Part shown: positions 1 to 5,810 of the stretch, in pieces
Layout of the letters: the number at the start of each line of letters is the position of its first letter
Position numbering within the stretch: position 1 is the first letter of the stretch
Origin: an uncultured Coriobacteriales bacterium
GTDB lineage: Bacteria; Actinomycetota; Coriobacteriia; Coriobacteriales; Atopobiaceae
DNA length: 5,890 bases
Direction: 5' to 3'
NCBI GenBank assembly: GCA_946530775.1
Contig: CAMNAH010000079.1
Span: 1 to 5,890, forward strand
Notes under the pieces: model-generated
Seen by the model: the letters and a program-made list of their open reading frames with translations, nothing else
Told to the model about the DNA's origin: nothing
Databases searched by the model: none
Made by a program: the position numbers and the translations under genes

Positions 1-358
1 CGACCTCGGCGTCGACGGCGTTCTTGCGCACGGACTCGATGCCGTTCATGCAGCTATCCTTGCGGGTATAGCCCTCGGAGGCGGCGATGTTCTGGCCGTT
101 CTTGGCGAGCAGGCGGAAGCGGAACTCGCCGGCCTTGTCGACATAGACCTCGAACTTGGGGCAGGACTGCTTCTCGAAGCCCTCGACCGTCTGGTCCTCG
201 ACGTTGGCGATAGGGGCGTTGGTGCGCACGGACTCGATGCCGTTGGTGCAGCCGTCCATGGAGGCGTACGTCTGAGAGGTGGCGATAACCTCGCCGTTGC
301 CGGCCTTGAGCACGAAACGGCAGCCCTTCTCGGTGGTGCGGATAGAGAACTTGCCCAT
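1..358 (-). CDS. YegP-like DUF1508 (UPF0339) double-repeat protein, 3' end cut by window
   Basis: The visible 119 residues hold two tandem DUF1508 repeats. Each has a beta-rich N-terminal half (FSIRTTEKGCRFVLKAGNGE; FEVYVDKAGEFRFRLLAKNG) followed by a helix ending in NGIESVR (residues 39-45 and 105-111), so the repeat period is 66 residues. The family is small and cytosolic, typified by E. coli YegP, and has no firmly established biochemical role. Family members are about 110-120 residues, so probably only a few C-terminal residues are missing beyond base 1. The start is the ATG at 356-358, preceded by AGGAGG (364-369) at 5-base spacing. At the DNA level the repeats share a 22-bp identical block (25-46 and 223-244), which suggests internal duplication or strong codon constraint. 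The gene is divergent from the PAP2 gene, with 174 bp between them. Family assignment is confident; function is unknown. Confidence 0.85.
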   Translation of the reverse strand, partial: MGKFSIRTTEKGCRFVLKAGNGEVIATSQTYASMDGCTNGIESVRTNAPIANVEDQTVEGFEKQSCPKFEVYVDKAGEFRFRLLAKNGQNIAASEGYTRKDSCMNGIESVRKNAVDAEV

Positions 359-496
359 AGGGACCTCCTCGTCCGAAACAATGAACCTAGCTCAAGCGTA
401 GGGAAACGGGCGCCTGGCGCATGCGTTTTTCGGTATCCGTTCGATTCCAGCGCCAAACGATAGAAGCTGCACAAATGGCAGATGGCATAGAGCCTG

Positions 497-502
497 TACA
501 AT
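497..502 (+). promoter_or_regulatory. Tentative -10 hexamer for the PAP2 gene
   Basis: TACAAT matches the -10 consensus at 5 of 6 bases and lies 30 bases before the phosphatase ATG. No convincing -35 hexamer sits 16-18 bp upstream, so this is only a candidate. The rest of the 174-bp divergent gap (359-532) holds the YegP-like gene's ribosome binding site and a short GC-rich palindromic patch near 410-425. I see no strong promoter pointing left. Confidence 0.25.
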
Positions 503-532
503 GGAGGGCGATGCAACGAACGGAAGGATCCC

Positions 533-1507
533 ATGGATATCGAATATCTGCTCTGGCTCCAAGGCATCCGCGAGGCGCTCGGCCCCTTCATCGAGATGCT
601 CATGAACCTTGTCTCGCATATCTGCGACGGCCCCATCGTGGCGCTTGTTCCCTGCCTGCTCTATTGGGTCGTCGATAAGCGCGCCGGCCTCTTCGTGCTG
701 ACCAACCTCGCCATCGGCAACAACATCAACCAGTTCATCAAGGACACCGTCTGCGCCTACAGGCCCTGGATCCGCGACGTGCGCGTCTTGCCCTCCGTAG
801 ACGCGCTCAAGCACGCCACGGGCTACTCGTTCCCAAGCGGCCACACGCAGGCAGGTGCCTCGACCTTCGGATCTGCCGCCTGGTATTTCCGCCACAAGCG
901 CGCGGTGGCCATCGCATGCACCGCGGTGATGCTGCTCATCGGCTTCTCGCGCAACTTCCTCGGCGTGCACACGCCCCAGGACGTGATCGCGGGCTTCGCG
1001 GTGGCCGCGCTCTCGCTCTGGCTTTCTCAGGTGATCTTCGATCGCATCAACAACGGTGCCATCAAGGACACGACCGTCCTCATCGCGGCCATCGTCATCT
1101 GCGCCGTGATGCTCGTCTACACCGAGCTCAAGCCCTACCCCATGGACTACCTTAACGGTGTGCTGCTCGTCGACCCCGCCCCGATGAAGCTCGATGCTTA
1201 CAGCCAGGCGGGAATCCTCATCGGCGTGGCTGCCGGGTGGTTCCTCGAGAAGCGCTACGTGGGCTTCTCCACTGACTGCAGCACCAAGCAGAAGCTCGTG
1301 CGCCTGCTCGTCTGCGGCATCATCGTGGGCGGATTCACGGGCATCGGCCAGCTCATCAAGTTCGTCTACGGACGCAACCTCGCCTATGCCATCGTGAAGG
1401 GGCTGTTCCCGGCGTTTACCGGCCTGTTTGTGGGTCCTGCGGTGTCGGCGCGGGTGGAACGTCGCTTTGACCAGTCCGGAACAGCGAGCTCTCGGGAATC
1501 TCGGTAG
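533..1507 (+). CDS. PAP2-family membrane phosphatase
   Basis: This 324-residue polytopic membrane protein carries the complete three-part PAP2 catalytic signature. KX6RP is K70-R77-P78; PSGH is residues 101-104; SRX5HX3D is S139, R140, H146 and D150. H146 would be the nucleophile forming the phospho-histidine, with H104 as acid/base. Family members remove phosphate from lipid phosphates or pyrophosphates, such as phosphatidic acid, phosphatidylglycerol phosphate or undecaprenyl pyrophosphate; the substrate cannot be told from this sequence. Beyond the catalytic core (to about residue 170) there are roughly 150 more residues with three or so hydrophobic segments (about 180-196, 257-275 and 286-304), so the protein is longer than a minimal PAP2 enzyme. 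The ATG at 533 is preceded by GGAAGGA (522-528). The last 30 codons overlap the convergent CPBP gene, including half of the final membrane helix. Family assignment is secure; the in vivo substrate is open. Confidence 0.93.
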   Translation: MDIEYLLWLQGIREALGPFIEMLMNLVSHICDGPIVALVPCLLYWVVDKRAGLFVLTNLAIGNNINQFIKDTVCAYRPWIRDVRVLPSVDALKHATGYSFPSGHTQAGASTFGSAAWYFRHKRAVAIACTAVMLLIGFSRNFLGVHTPQDVIAGFAVAALSLWLSQVIFDRINNGAIKDTTVLIAAIVICAVMLVYTELKPYPMDYLNGVLLVDPAPMKLDAYSQAGILIGVAAGWFLEKRYVGFSTDCSTKQKLVRLLVCGIIVGGFTGIGQLIKFVYGRNLAYAIVKGLFPAFTGLFVGPAVSARVERRFDQSGTASSRESR

Positions 1508-2789
1508 GAATCAAATTGGCCGGCGGCGCGGGCTGCTGCGGAGGAACCGGCACGAAGGGCGGAACGTAGGGTTGCTGAGTGGGCGCTGCCGCCTGCTGCG
1601 TCGGATAGCCCTGCGGAGCCGCGGGAGCCGCCTGTTGCCGCTGCTGTACCGGATAGCCCTGCGGAGCCACGGGAGCCGCGGGGGCCGTCGGTGCCGCCGC
1701 TTGGGGCGCGAACGCGGGCGCAGCGTAGCCCGTAGGAGCCGCAGGTGCAGGCTGGGCCGCCGCGGCGGCCTCGCGGAAGAACGCGCCGCGGTTGGGAATG
1801 TCGAGCGTCTTGAGCGTCTTCACCGCACGGATGACCAGCGGAATGTAGAGCGCGATGCAGACGAGGTAGACGACCACCGTGGCGATGCCCTCCTCGGTGC
1901 CCGACGCCACGTACTCGGTCTCGAGCGACTCGCCCATGACGAAGGTCAGCATGAAGAGGAGCCAGTCATCGAGGCAGTGGAGCAGCGATGCCGACACCAG
2001 CTCGCCCGTCTTGCACACGACTGCAGCGAGGGCGAAGCCGTACATGCCGGTCTGGAGCACCTTGAGGATGCCCTGGGCGAACTCCAGGAAGGTGATATCG
2101 CCGATGCGCGAGAGGTCCACATGGAGCATGCCGAAGAAGACCGCGCTCAGGATGCAGGCCCACACCACGCCCTTGCGATTGGTGCCCATGCGCGCGAGCA
2201 GGCCGTTCAGCACGAGGCCGCGCGTCATGAACTCCTCGAAGAAGCCGATGAAGATGCAGAAGATAAGCGAGAGGAACAGCTGCCAGGGCCAATCGGGCAC
2301 CAGGTTGAGCTCGCCCTCGGAGATGGTCCAATACAGATCGTAGATCGCGATGCCCGCGGAGATCGCGATGGACCACCACAGCCCATGCCAGCCGATCTTC
2401 CACGACTCCTTGGTGATGTTCAGAAGCTTGGTGCCGCCGAGCACAAGGCACGGGATCAGCATCGAGATGGCGCCGCAGGCCTCGGCCATGAGGTTGAGCC
2501 CCACGTCGTCGAGGTTCAGCGCATCCGCGATGAGCATGCCCACGAGCTCGCCGACGATGAAGAGCGGCACGAGGACGAGCGCGAGGATGAGCTTGCCCCA
2601 GCCCTTCTTGGGCTTTGCCGTTGCAGGCTGCACGTAGGCGGGCGTCGGCTGCACATACGCCTGCTGCGGCTGCGGCGCGGTCGGCTGCGGTGCGGTCGGC
2701 TGCGGCTGCGGCGCGACCTGCTGCGGGGCCACGGGGGGATTCTGGGCGTATGCAGGAGCCTGATACTGGTTGGGCTGCTGGTTTTCCAT
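1416..2789 (-). CDS. CPBP-family intramembrane metalloprotease-like protein with Pro/Gln-rich tails
   Basis: The protein has 457 residues if it starts at MENQQ (ATG at 2787-2789). The central membrane domain (about 64-325, with multiple hydrophobic segments) carries the CPBP/Abi (CAAX protease Rce1-like) motifs: EEFMTR (E185, E186, R190), FFGMLH (H223) and HCLDD (H271, D275). These are the expected metal-binding and catalytic residues, so it may be an active glutamate-type intramembrane protease; substrates are unknown. The N-terminal tail (about 1-60) is Pro/Gln/Ala-rich with PTAPQ and AYVQP repeats. The C-terminal tail (about 341-457) has a repeated APQGYP element (375-380 and 391-396). Both tails look disordered. 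A longer reading frame back to 2915 is rejected because it would run through the upstream terminator and the -10 hexamer. The Shine-Dalgarno sequence is modest (AAAAGAG). The stop codon TAA lies inside the PAP2 gene. Family confident; activity inferred from motifs. Confidence 0.9.
   Translation of the reverse strand: MENQQPNQYQAPAYAQNPPVAPQQVAPQPQPTAPQPTAPQPQQAYVQPTPAYVQPATAKPKKGWGKLILALVLVPLFIVGELVGMLIADALNLDDVGLNLMAEACGAISMLIPCLVLGGTKLLNITKESWKIGWHGLWWSIAISAGIAIYDLYWTISEGELNLVPDWPWQLFLSLIFCIFIGFFEEFMTRGLVLNGLLARMGTNRKGVVWACILSAVFFGMLHVDLSRIGDITFLEFAQGILKVLQTGMYGFALAAVVCKTGELVSASLLHCLDDWLLFMLTFVMGESLETEYVASGTEEGIATVVVYLVCIALYIPLVIRAVKTLKTLDIPNRGAFFREAAAAAQPAPAAPTGYAAPAFAPQAAAPTAPAAPVAPQGYPVQQRQQAAPAAPQGYPTQQAAAPTQQPYVPPFVPVPPQQPAPPANLIPTEIPESSLFRTGQSDVPPAPTPQDPQTGR
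1602..1679. repeat. 48-bp-offset repeat in the CPBP C-terminal tail
   Basis: A 30-bp block at 1602-1631 recurs at 1650-1679 with one mismatch (1621 G versus 1669 A). The offset is 48 bp, or 16 codons, which keeps the reading frame and encodes the two APQGYP elements of the CPBP protein. This looks like an in-frame tandem duplication in a low-complexity tail. Confidence 0.8.
2677..2705. repeat. 15-bp-period repeat in the CPBP N-terminal tail
   Basis: The 14-mer GCGGTCGGCTGCGG occurs at 2677-2690 and again at 2692-2705, a 15-bp period encoding successive PTAPQ units of the CPBP protein. Similar but looser repeats flank it on both sides. Slippage in this stretch would change tail length in five-residue steps without a frameshift. 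Confidence 0.7.
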
Positions 2790-2823
2790 CGAAGCTCTTT
2801 TCACGCGGGAACACACAGTCTCA

Positions 2824-2829
2824 AGTATA
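2824..2829 (-). promoter_or_regulatory. Candidate -10 hexamer for the CPBP gene
   Basis: On the minus strand this reads TATACT, 5 of 6 to consensus, 34 bases before the MENQQ start codon. It lies between the terminator of the upstream DUF4956 gene and the CPBP start, where a promoter is needed. No good -35 element is visible at standard spacing. It supports the CPBP gene as its own transcription unit and argues against a translation start at 2915. Confidence 0.5.
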
Positions 2830-2860
2830 CCCATACCGAATGCGCGTTTGCGCAGTCCAC

Positions 2861-2891
2861 GAAAACGCGGACGGAGCCATGTCCGTCCGCG
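2861..2891 (-). terminator. Intrinsic terminator after the DUF4956 gene
   Basis: A perfect 10-bp inverted repeat (2866-2875 with 2882-2891; GC-rich, arms GCGGACGGA and TCCGTCCGC plus one more pair) encloses a 6-base loop. On the minus strand it is followed by GTTTTC, with the T run at 2862-2865. It begins 30 bases after the DUF4956 stop codon, so it closes the regulator-kinase-VTC-DUF4956 direction of transcription. The T run is short, so termination may be incomplete. Confidence 0.8.
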
Positions 2892-2921
2892 CCGAGTCGC
2901 GATGGTGATGCCCAACCGAGC

Positions 2922-3605
2922 TTACAGCCCCTCGCTCGCCGTCTCCTGGCGGGTCAGCGCCACCTCGAGGTTGCCGTTGCGGCAGCGGATCTCGTCGATC
3001 ATGGCCTTCTCGTGAGCGGGGTCGGCGATGCCGATGTCGTAGCTCAGCTTGTAGAGGCTGCCCATGTTGGTGGTCTTGACCGATACCAGCTCGTGATAGG
3101 TGGTGTAGTTGGCGAAGATGTCGGTGAAGAGCCCCACGTAATCCAGGTCCTCGGGGATGGTGATCTTCAGGGTGCGATCGCGGTAGTCGCTCTTGGTGCC
3201 AAGGCCGGAGAGCTGGTAGAAGGCGAGAACGGCACCCAGGACAGCCGTGATGATGACCGCGTAGGCCACGTAGCCCATGCCGCAGACCAGACCGACCGCC
3301 ATGGTGAGGAAGATGAAGCTGATGTCGCGGGCGGAGCCGGGAGCGCTGCGAAAGCGCACGAGCGAGAATGCGCCTGCGACGGCGACGCCGGCGCCCACGT
3401 TGCCGTTGACCATCATGATGACCACGGCGACGATGGCGGGAAGGACGGCGAGCGCGAGCACGAACGAGCGGGACGCGCGGCTGCGCAGGGTGTAGATCCA
3501 GGCCAGGCCGAGGCCGAGGAGCAGCGCTGCCACGATGGCGGCGAGCATGGGGGCCAGGCTCAACGACGAGGTGGTTGCGGTGGTTGCGAAGAGGGATTCG
3601 AACAT
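2922..3605 (-). CDS. DUF4956 family membrane protein
   Basis: This 227-residue protein has four hydrophobic segments (about 19-39, 47-67, 95-113 and 114-132), then a soluble C-terminal domain (about 140-220) whose beta-alpha-beta look suggests an ACT/ferredoxin-like fold. The signature between helices two and three, GAFSLVRFRSAPGSARD (about 78-94), is typical of DUF4956. No biochemical function is established for the family; it is commonly found beside VTC-domain genes, and often near CotH-type genes, none of which is visible here. It starts 17 bp after the VTC stop codon. A Shine-Dalgarno-like AGGAAGTGA (3612-3620) lies 6 bases before the ATG at 3603-3605. The layout says it is co-transcribed with the VTC gene and probably works with its product at the membrane. 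The GNVGAGVAVAGAF...GLVCGMGY pattern also resembles MgtC/SapB proteins, which is an inference by eye. Confidence 0.88.
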   Translation of the reverse strand: MFESLFATTATTSSLSLAPMLAAIVAALLLGLGLAWIYTLRSRASRSFVLALAVLPAIVAVVIMMVNGNVGAGVAVAGAFSLVRFRSAPGSARDISFIFLTMAVGLVCGMGYVAYAVIITAVLGAVLAFYQLSGLGTKSDYRDRTLKITIPEDLDYVGLFTDIFANYTTYHELVSVKTTNMGSLYKLSYDIGIADPAHEKAMIDEIRCRNGNLEVALTRQETASEGL

Positions 3606-3622
3606 GATGGGTCACTTCCTAT

Positions 3623-4429
3623 CTATGCCACGTGCGCAGAGGCGGCGCGACGCTGGGTACGGGTGCGGGCGGGAAACGGGATGGGAGCAGGTGCGTAGAC
3701 GGGGCGCACGGAGCGCAGGGGCGTCGAGACGGGCATGGTGTCGACCACGGCGCCCGAACGTTCCCAGGCGGTGCCGTACTTGGAGAAGGACGTCTTGTAG
3801 AGCCTCATCTCCGTGAGCTCGCGGACAAGCCAGAGCGGCATGGCGCCAGCGCACTTGACCTCCATGAGGGAGCATCCGGGCTCGAGGAGCTGCTCGCCGT
3901 CGGTGTCCTCGGCAAGCGAGAGGCGCTCGGTGCGGGTGCGGATGTTGCGGTCGAACGTGATGCGGAAGCCGTAGTCGTCCTTGGCGAAGTACGCGCAGCG
4001 GTCGTATGCGATATAGCAGGCGGGAACGAGGTTGCCGTAGCGCTGGGCCGTGAAGACGATCTCGCGCTCGATCTGGTCGGCGGGACGGGCCGTGCCGGAA
4101 AGCAGCTCCGCGGTGCGGGCGGGGTCGGCCACGGTGCGGCGCTTGTACACCACGCCGTCGTACTTCTTCTTGAGCTCCACGAACATCTCCTTGCCCTCGG
4201 TGTAGCGGCCGTAGGAGCGCACGCGGACCTTCTCCTTGTAGAGCGGCTTCTCGCAGGAGCGACGGATGAGCAGATGCGAGGGCGTGTCGTAGTAGACGTT
4301 GCAGATGGTCGATTCGCCGTGCTCGTCGGCCACCATGTAGGGCGCCATGGCGCGCTCGAGACGGGCGCGCTGCTCGTCGGTGACGAGGTACTTGATCTCG
4401 TAGCGCTTGAAGACGAACTGGTTTGCCAT
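3623..4429 (-). CDS. VTC-domain (polyphosphate polymerase-like) protein
   Basis: The 268-residue protein is nearly all VTC domain, the tunnel-shaped (CYTH/TTM-type) fold that in yeast Vtc4 makes polyphosphate from ATP. Family motifs appear in order: FKRYEIKYLV (7-16), NVYYDTP (44-50), KVRVRSY (67-73), VELKKKYDGVVYKRR (84-98), YDRCAYF (142-148), FRITFD (155-160), MEVK (189-192) and FSKYGTA (215-221). K13, R69, R71, K87, R156 and K217 probably line the tunnel, and E190 probably binds metal, by analogy with Vtc4. There is no signal peptide or membrane helix, so it is cytosolic unless tethered. The last 35 or so residues are a Pro/Arg-rich tail. The start is the ATG at 4427-4429, after AAGGAGGT at 7-base spacing; the in-frame ATG at 4483 lies upstream of the -10 and inside the operator-like repeats. 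It is followed closely by DUF4956. Polymerase activity is inferred from family and motifs. Confidence 0.9.
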   Translation of the reverse strand: MANQFVFKRYEIKYLVTDEQRARLERAMAPYMVADEHGESTICNVYYDTPSHLLIRRSCEKPLYKEKVRVRSYGRYTEGKEMFVELKKKYDGVVYKRRTVADPARTAELLSGTARPADQIEREIVFTAQRYGNLVPACYIAYDRCAYFAKDDYGFRITFDRNIRTRTERLSLAEDTDGEQLLEPGCSLMEVKCAGAMPLWLVRELTEMRLYKTSFSKYGTAWERSGAVVDTMPVSTPLRSVRPVYAPAPIPFPARTRTQRRAASAHVA

Positions 4430-4436
4430 GATTGCC

Positions 4437-4444
4437 ACCTCCTT
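4437..4444 (-). promoter_or_regulatory. Strong ribosome binding site of the VTC gene
   Basis: AAGGAGGT on the minus strand is a full match to the anti-Shine-Dalgarno sequence, 7 bases before the ATG at 4429. It fixes the start of the VTC protein at MANQF and excludes the 18-residue longer form. Confidence 0.85.
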
Positions 4445-4457
4445 GAGTGTCGAGAAC

Positions 4458-4500
4458 ACTATAGGGAGGTGACTTAAACCCAACCTAAAGGGCGTTTAAG
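4458..4500 (-). promoter_or_regulatory. Promoter with OmpR/PhoB-type tandem operator ahead of the VTC-DUF4956 genes
   Basis: In the 91-bp gap between kinase and VTC genes, the minus strand carries TTAAAC (4494-4499), TTAGGT (4483-4488) and TTAAGT (4472-4477), each starting exactly 11 bp after the last. Eight bases later comes TATAGT (4458-4463), a 5-of-6 match to the -10 consensus; no good -35 is present. Tandem half-sites in an 11-bp register replacing the -35 are the known arrangement for OmpR/PhoB-family class II activators (E. coli Pho boxes, B. subtilis PhoP TTAACA-like repeats). Transcription would start near 4451, leaving a leader of about 22 bases that holds the ribosome binding site. 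The outer half-sites also form a 7-bp inverted repeat (CTTAAAC/GTTTAAG). The likely binder is the response regulator encoded just upstream; that link is inferred. Confidence 0.6.
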
Positions 4501-4520
4501 CTGCGGATGAAGTAGTTTGG

Positions 4521-5810
4521 CTACAGGCTGACGGCGATCTCGAGGGAGCGGCCGTCGGCGGAGTTGGCAGAGACGCTGCCGCCATGGGCCTCGGCGATGG
4601 CCGAGACCACCGCGAGTCCGATGCCATGGCCGCCCGAGGACGAGCGCGCCTCGTCGGCACGGTAGAAGCGCTCGAAGAACTCGGGGTGGTTGCCGGGCGC
4701 GATCTCGTCGACGGTGTTCCACACGTCGATGCGCGCATGGCCGCGACGCGACTCCGCCGAGATGCGCACCTCTCCCCCATCGTTCGAATGCTTGAGGGCG
4801 TTGTCGAGCAGAAGCGAGACAACCTGGCGCACGAGCGTCTTGTCGCCGCGCGCAGTCTGCGCCGGTGCAACGCGGACGGCGAGGCTTTTGCCGTTCGCCA
4901 CCGCGACCGGCTCGAACTCCGAGGCGACCTCCTCGATGAGCGCCGTGAGGTTGTAATCGGCCACCTGCATGCTGGCGGTGCCCTCCTCGGCCTTGGTGAG
5001 GGTCACGAGCTTCGAGGTGAGATCGGAGAGACGGCCCACCTGATGGCGGATGCTCTCGATCCACTCGCTCTCGCCGTTCTCGATCTCGAGCACATCCGCG
5101 CTCGACGAGATGATGGCGAGCGGCGTCTTGAGCTCGTGGCTCGCATCGGTCACGAAGCGGCGCTGGCGCTCCTGGCTCTCCTCGATGGGCCGCACCACGA
5201 TGGCGGAGACGGGCACGAGGATGGCAGCCACGGCAAGCAGGCCGGCGACGCTCGCCACGGCGCTCGCCAGGGCAAACGAGGTGAACGACGACATATCGCG
5301 CGAGGTGTCGATGAAGACGACGGCGTCCTCGTCGTCGATCTCGCAGCGTAGGAACCGGTAACCCGAGATGGTGCCGCGCTCGCGGCCCGTCCTCCAGGCC
5401 GCCTCGCCCAGCTCGAGCGCCTCGACGGCATCGATCGACGCGATGTGCGAGAGCTCCGCCGACACGGCGAGGAACTCATCGTCATCGGCATCATCATCGA
5501 TCCACACGATGAAGTAACGCGTGTCGAAGGGCGTCTCCTCGCCCAGGTCGCGCCGCATGGCGCCGGCATCTCTCCCCCAGCCGTCCGCGGGACCGCCGGG
5601 GCCCTTGCCTGCCCCGTGGTCGCCGCCGAAGTCCCATCCGAACTCCGAGAGCTGGCCGTCGGTCATGGCAACGAGGTCGGCGCGCGCATCCTGGCGCGCG
5701 GTGACCGAGACGTAGTTGGCGATATTGATGCCGCCCACGATCACGAGCAGCACGAGCGCGACGCTTGCGAGCGCCACGATGATGAACTTGCGGCGCAGCT
5801 GCCTGATCAT
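4521..5810 (-). CDS. Sensor histidine kinase of a two-component system
   Basis: The 429-residue kinase has a membrane helix at about 9-31, an extracytoplasmic sensor of about 145 residues, a second helix at about 179-205, then HisKA and HATPase_c domains. The H-box SHELKTPL gives phospho-acceptor H225; the N-box LLLDNALKH has N337; the F-box is FFERFYRAD (378-386); the G2 box is GGHGIGLA (393-400). The G1 box is degenerate: N365-T-V-D-E-I replaces the usual D/N-x-G-x-G pattern, a variant I associate with some Gram-positive kinases. No HAMP domain fits between the second helix and the H-box, where only about 15 residues (RPIEESQERQRR) remain. The sensor has a Gly/Asp-rich stretch (57-83) and acidic clusters (105-112, 158-162); its signal is unknown. 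It overlaps the response regulator stop by ATGA, with GAGGAG (5819-5824) 8 bases upstream. It presumably phosphorylates that regulator. Confidence 0.93.
   Translation of the reverse strand: MIRQLRRKFIIVALASVALVLLVIVGGINIANYVSVTARQDARADLVAMTDGQLSEFGWDFGGDHGAGKGPGGPADGWGRDAGAMRRDLGEETPFDTRYFIVWIDDDADDDEFLAVSAELSHIASIDAVEALELGEAAWRTGRERGTISGYRFLRCEIDDEDAVVFIDTSRDMSSFTSFALASAVASVAGLLAVAAILVPVSAIVVRPIEESQERQRRFVTDASHELKTPLAIISSSADVLEIENGESEWIESIRHQVGRLSDLTSKLVTLTKAEEGTASMQVADYNLTALIEEVASEFEPVAVANGKSLAVRVAPAQTARGDKTLVRQVVSLLLDNALKHSNDGGEVRISAESRRGHARIDVWNTVDEIAPGNHPEFFERFYRADEARSSSGGHGIGLAVVSAIAEAHGGSVSANSADGRSLEIAVSL

Noticed and set aside
410..425. A GC-rich palindromic patch (GCGCCTGGCGC overlapping CGCATGCG) followed by TTTTT as a terminator or regulatory hairpin
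   Set aside because: The stem is only 4-5 bp and it sits between two divergent genes, so no transcript would need to end there. It could be a protein-binding site, but nothing supports that.
421..678. An 85-codon plus-strand frame overlapping the start of the PAP2 gene
   Set aside because: It has no ribosome binding site or domain, and most of it is out of frame with the PAP2 coding sequence it overlaps.
2790..2915. A 42-residue N-terminal extension of the CPBP protein (ATG at 2915)
   Set aside because: It would read through the DUF4956 terminator and the candidate -10 at 2824-2829, and the extension is Arg-rich and unlike the tail that follows. The start at 2789 fits the promoter layout.
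1428..3698. A 756-codon open frame on the plus strand, antisense to the CPBP and DUF4956 genes
   Set aside because: It is Arg/His/Glu/Gly-rich with no recognisable domain, runs through the terminator and promoter regions, and mirrors two well-supported minus-strand genes. Long antisense frames are expected in GC-rich DNA.
3632..4477. A 281-codon plus-strand frame antisense to the VTC gene, and a similar one at 4584-5351 antisense to the kinase
   Set aside because: Their composition is the complement of strongly biased codons, without motifs or a credible start region. The opposite strand encodes complete, motif-bearing proteins.
4430..4483. An 18-residue extension of the VTC protein (ATG at 4483)
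   Set aside because: This ATG lies in the operator-like repeats, upstream of the -10. The ATG at 4429 has a perfect Shine-Dalgarno sequence, and the VTC domain begins right after it.
4473..4500. The CTTAAAC/GTTTAAG inverted repeat as a terminator for the kinase gene
   Set aside because: The stem is AT-rich, only 7 bp, with a 14-base spacer and no T run. The 11-bp direct-repeat reading explains it better.
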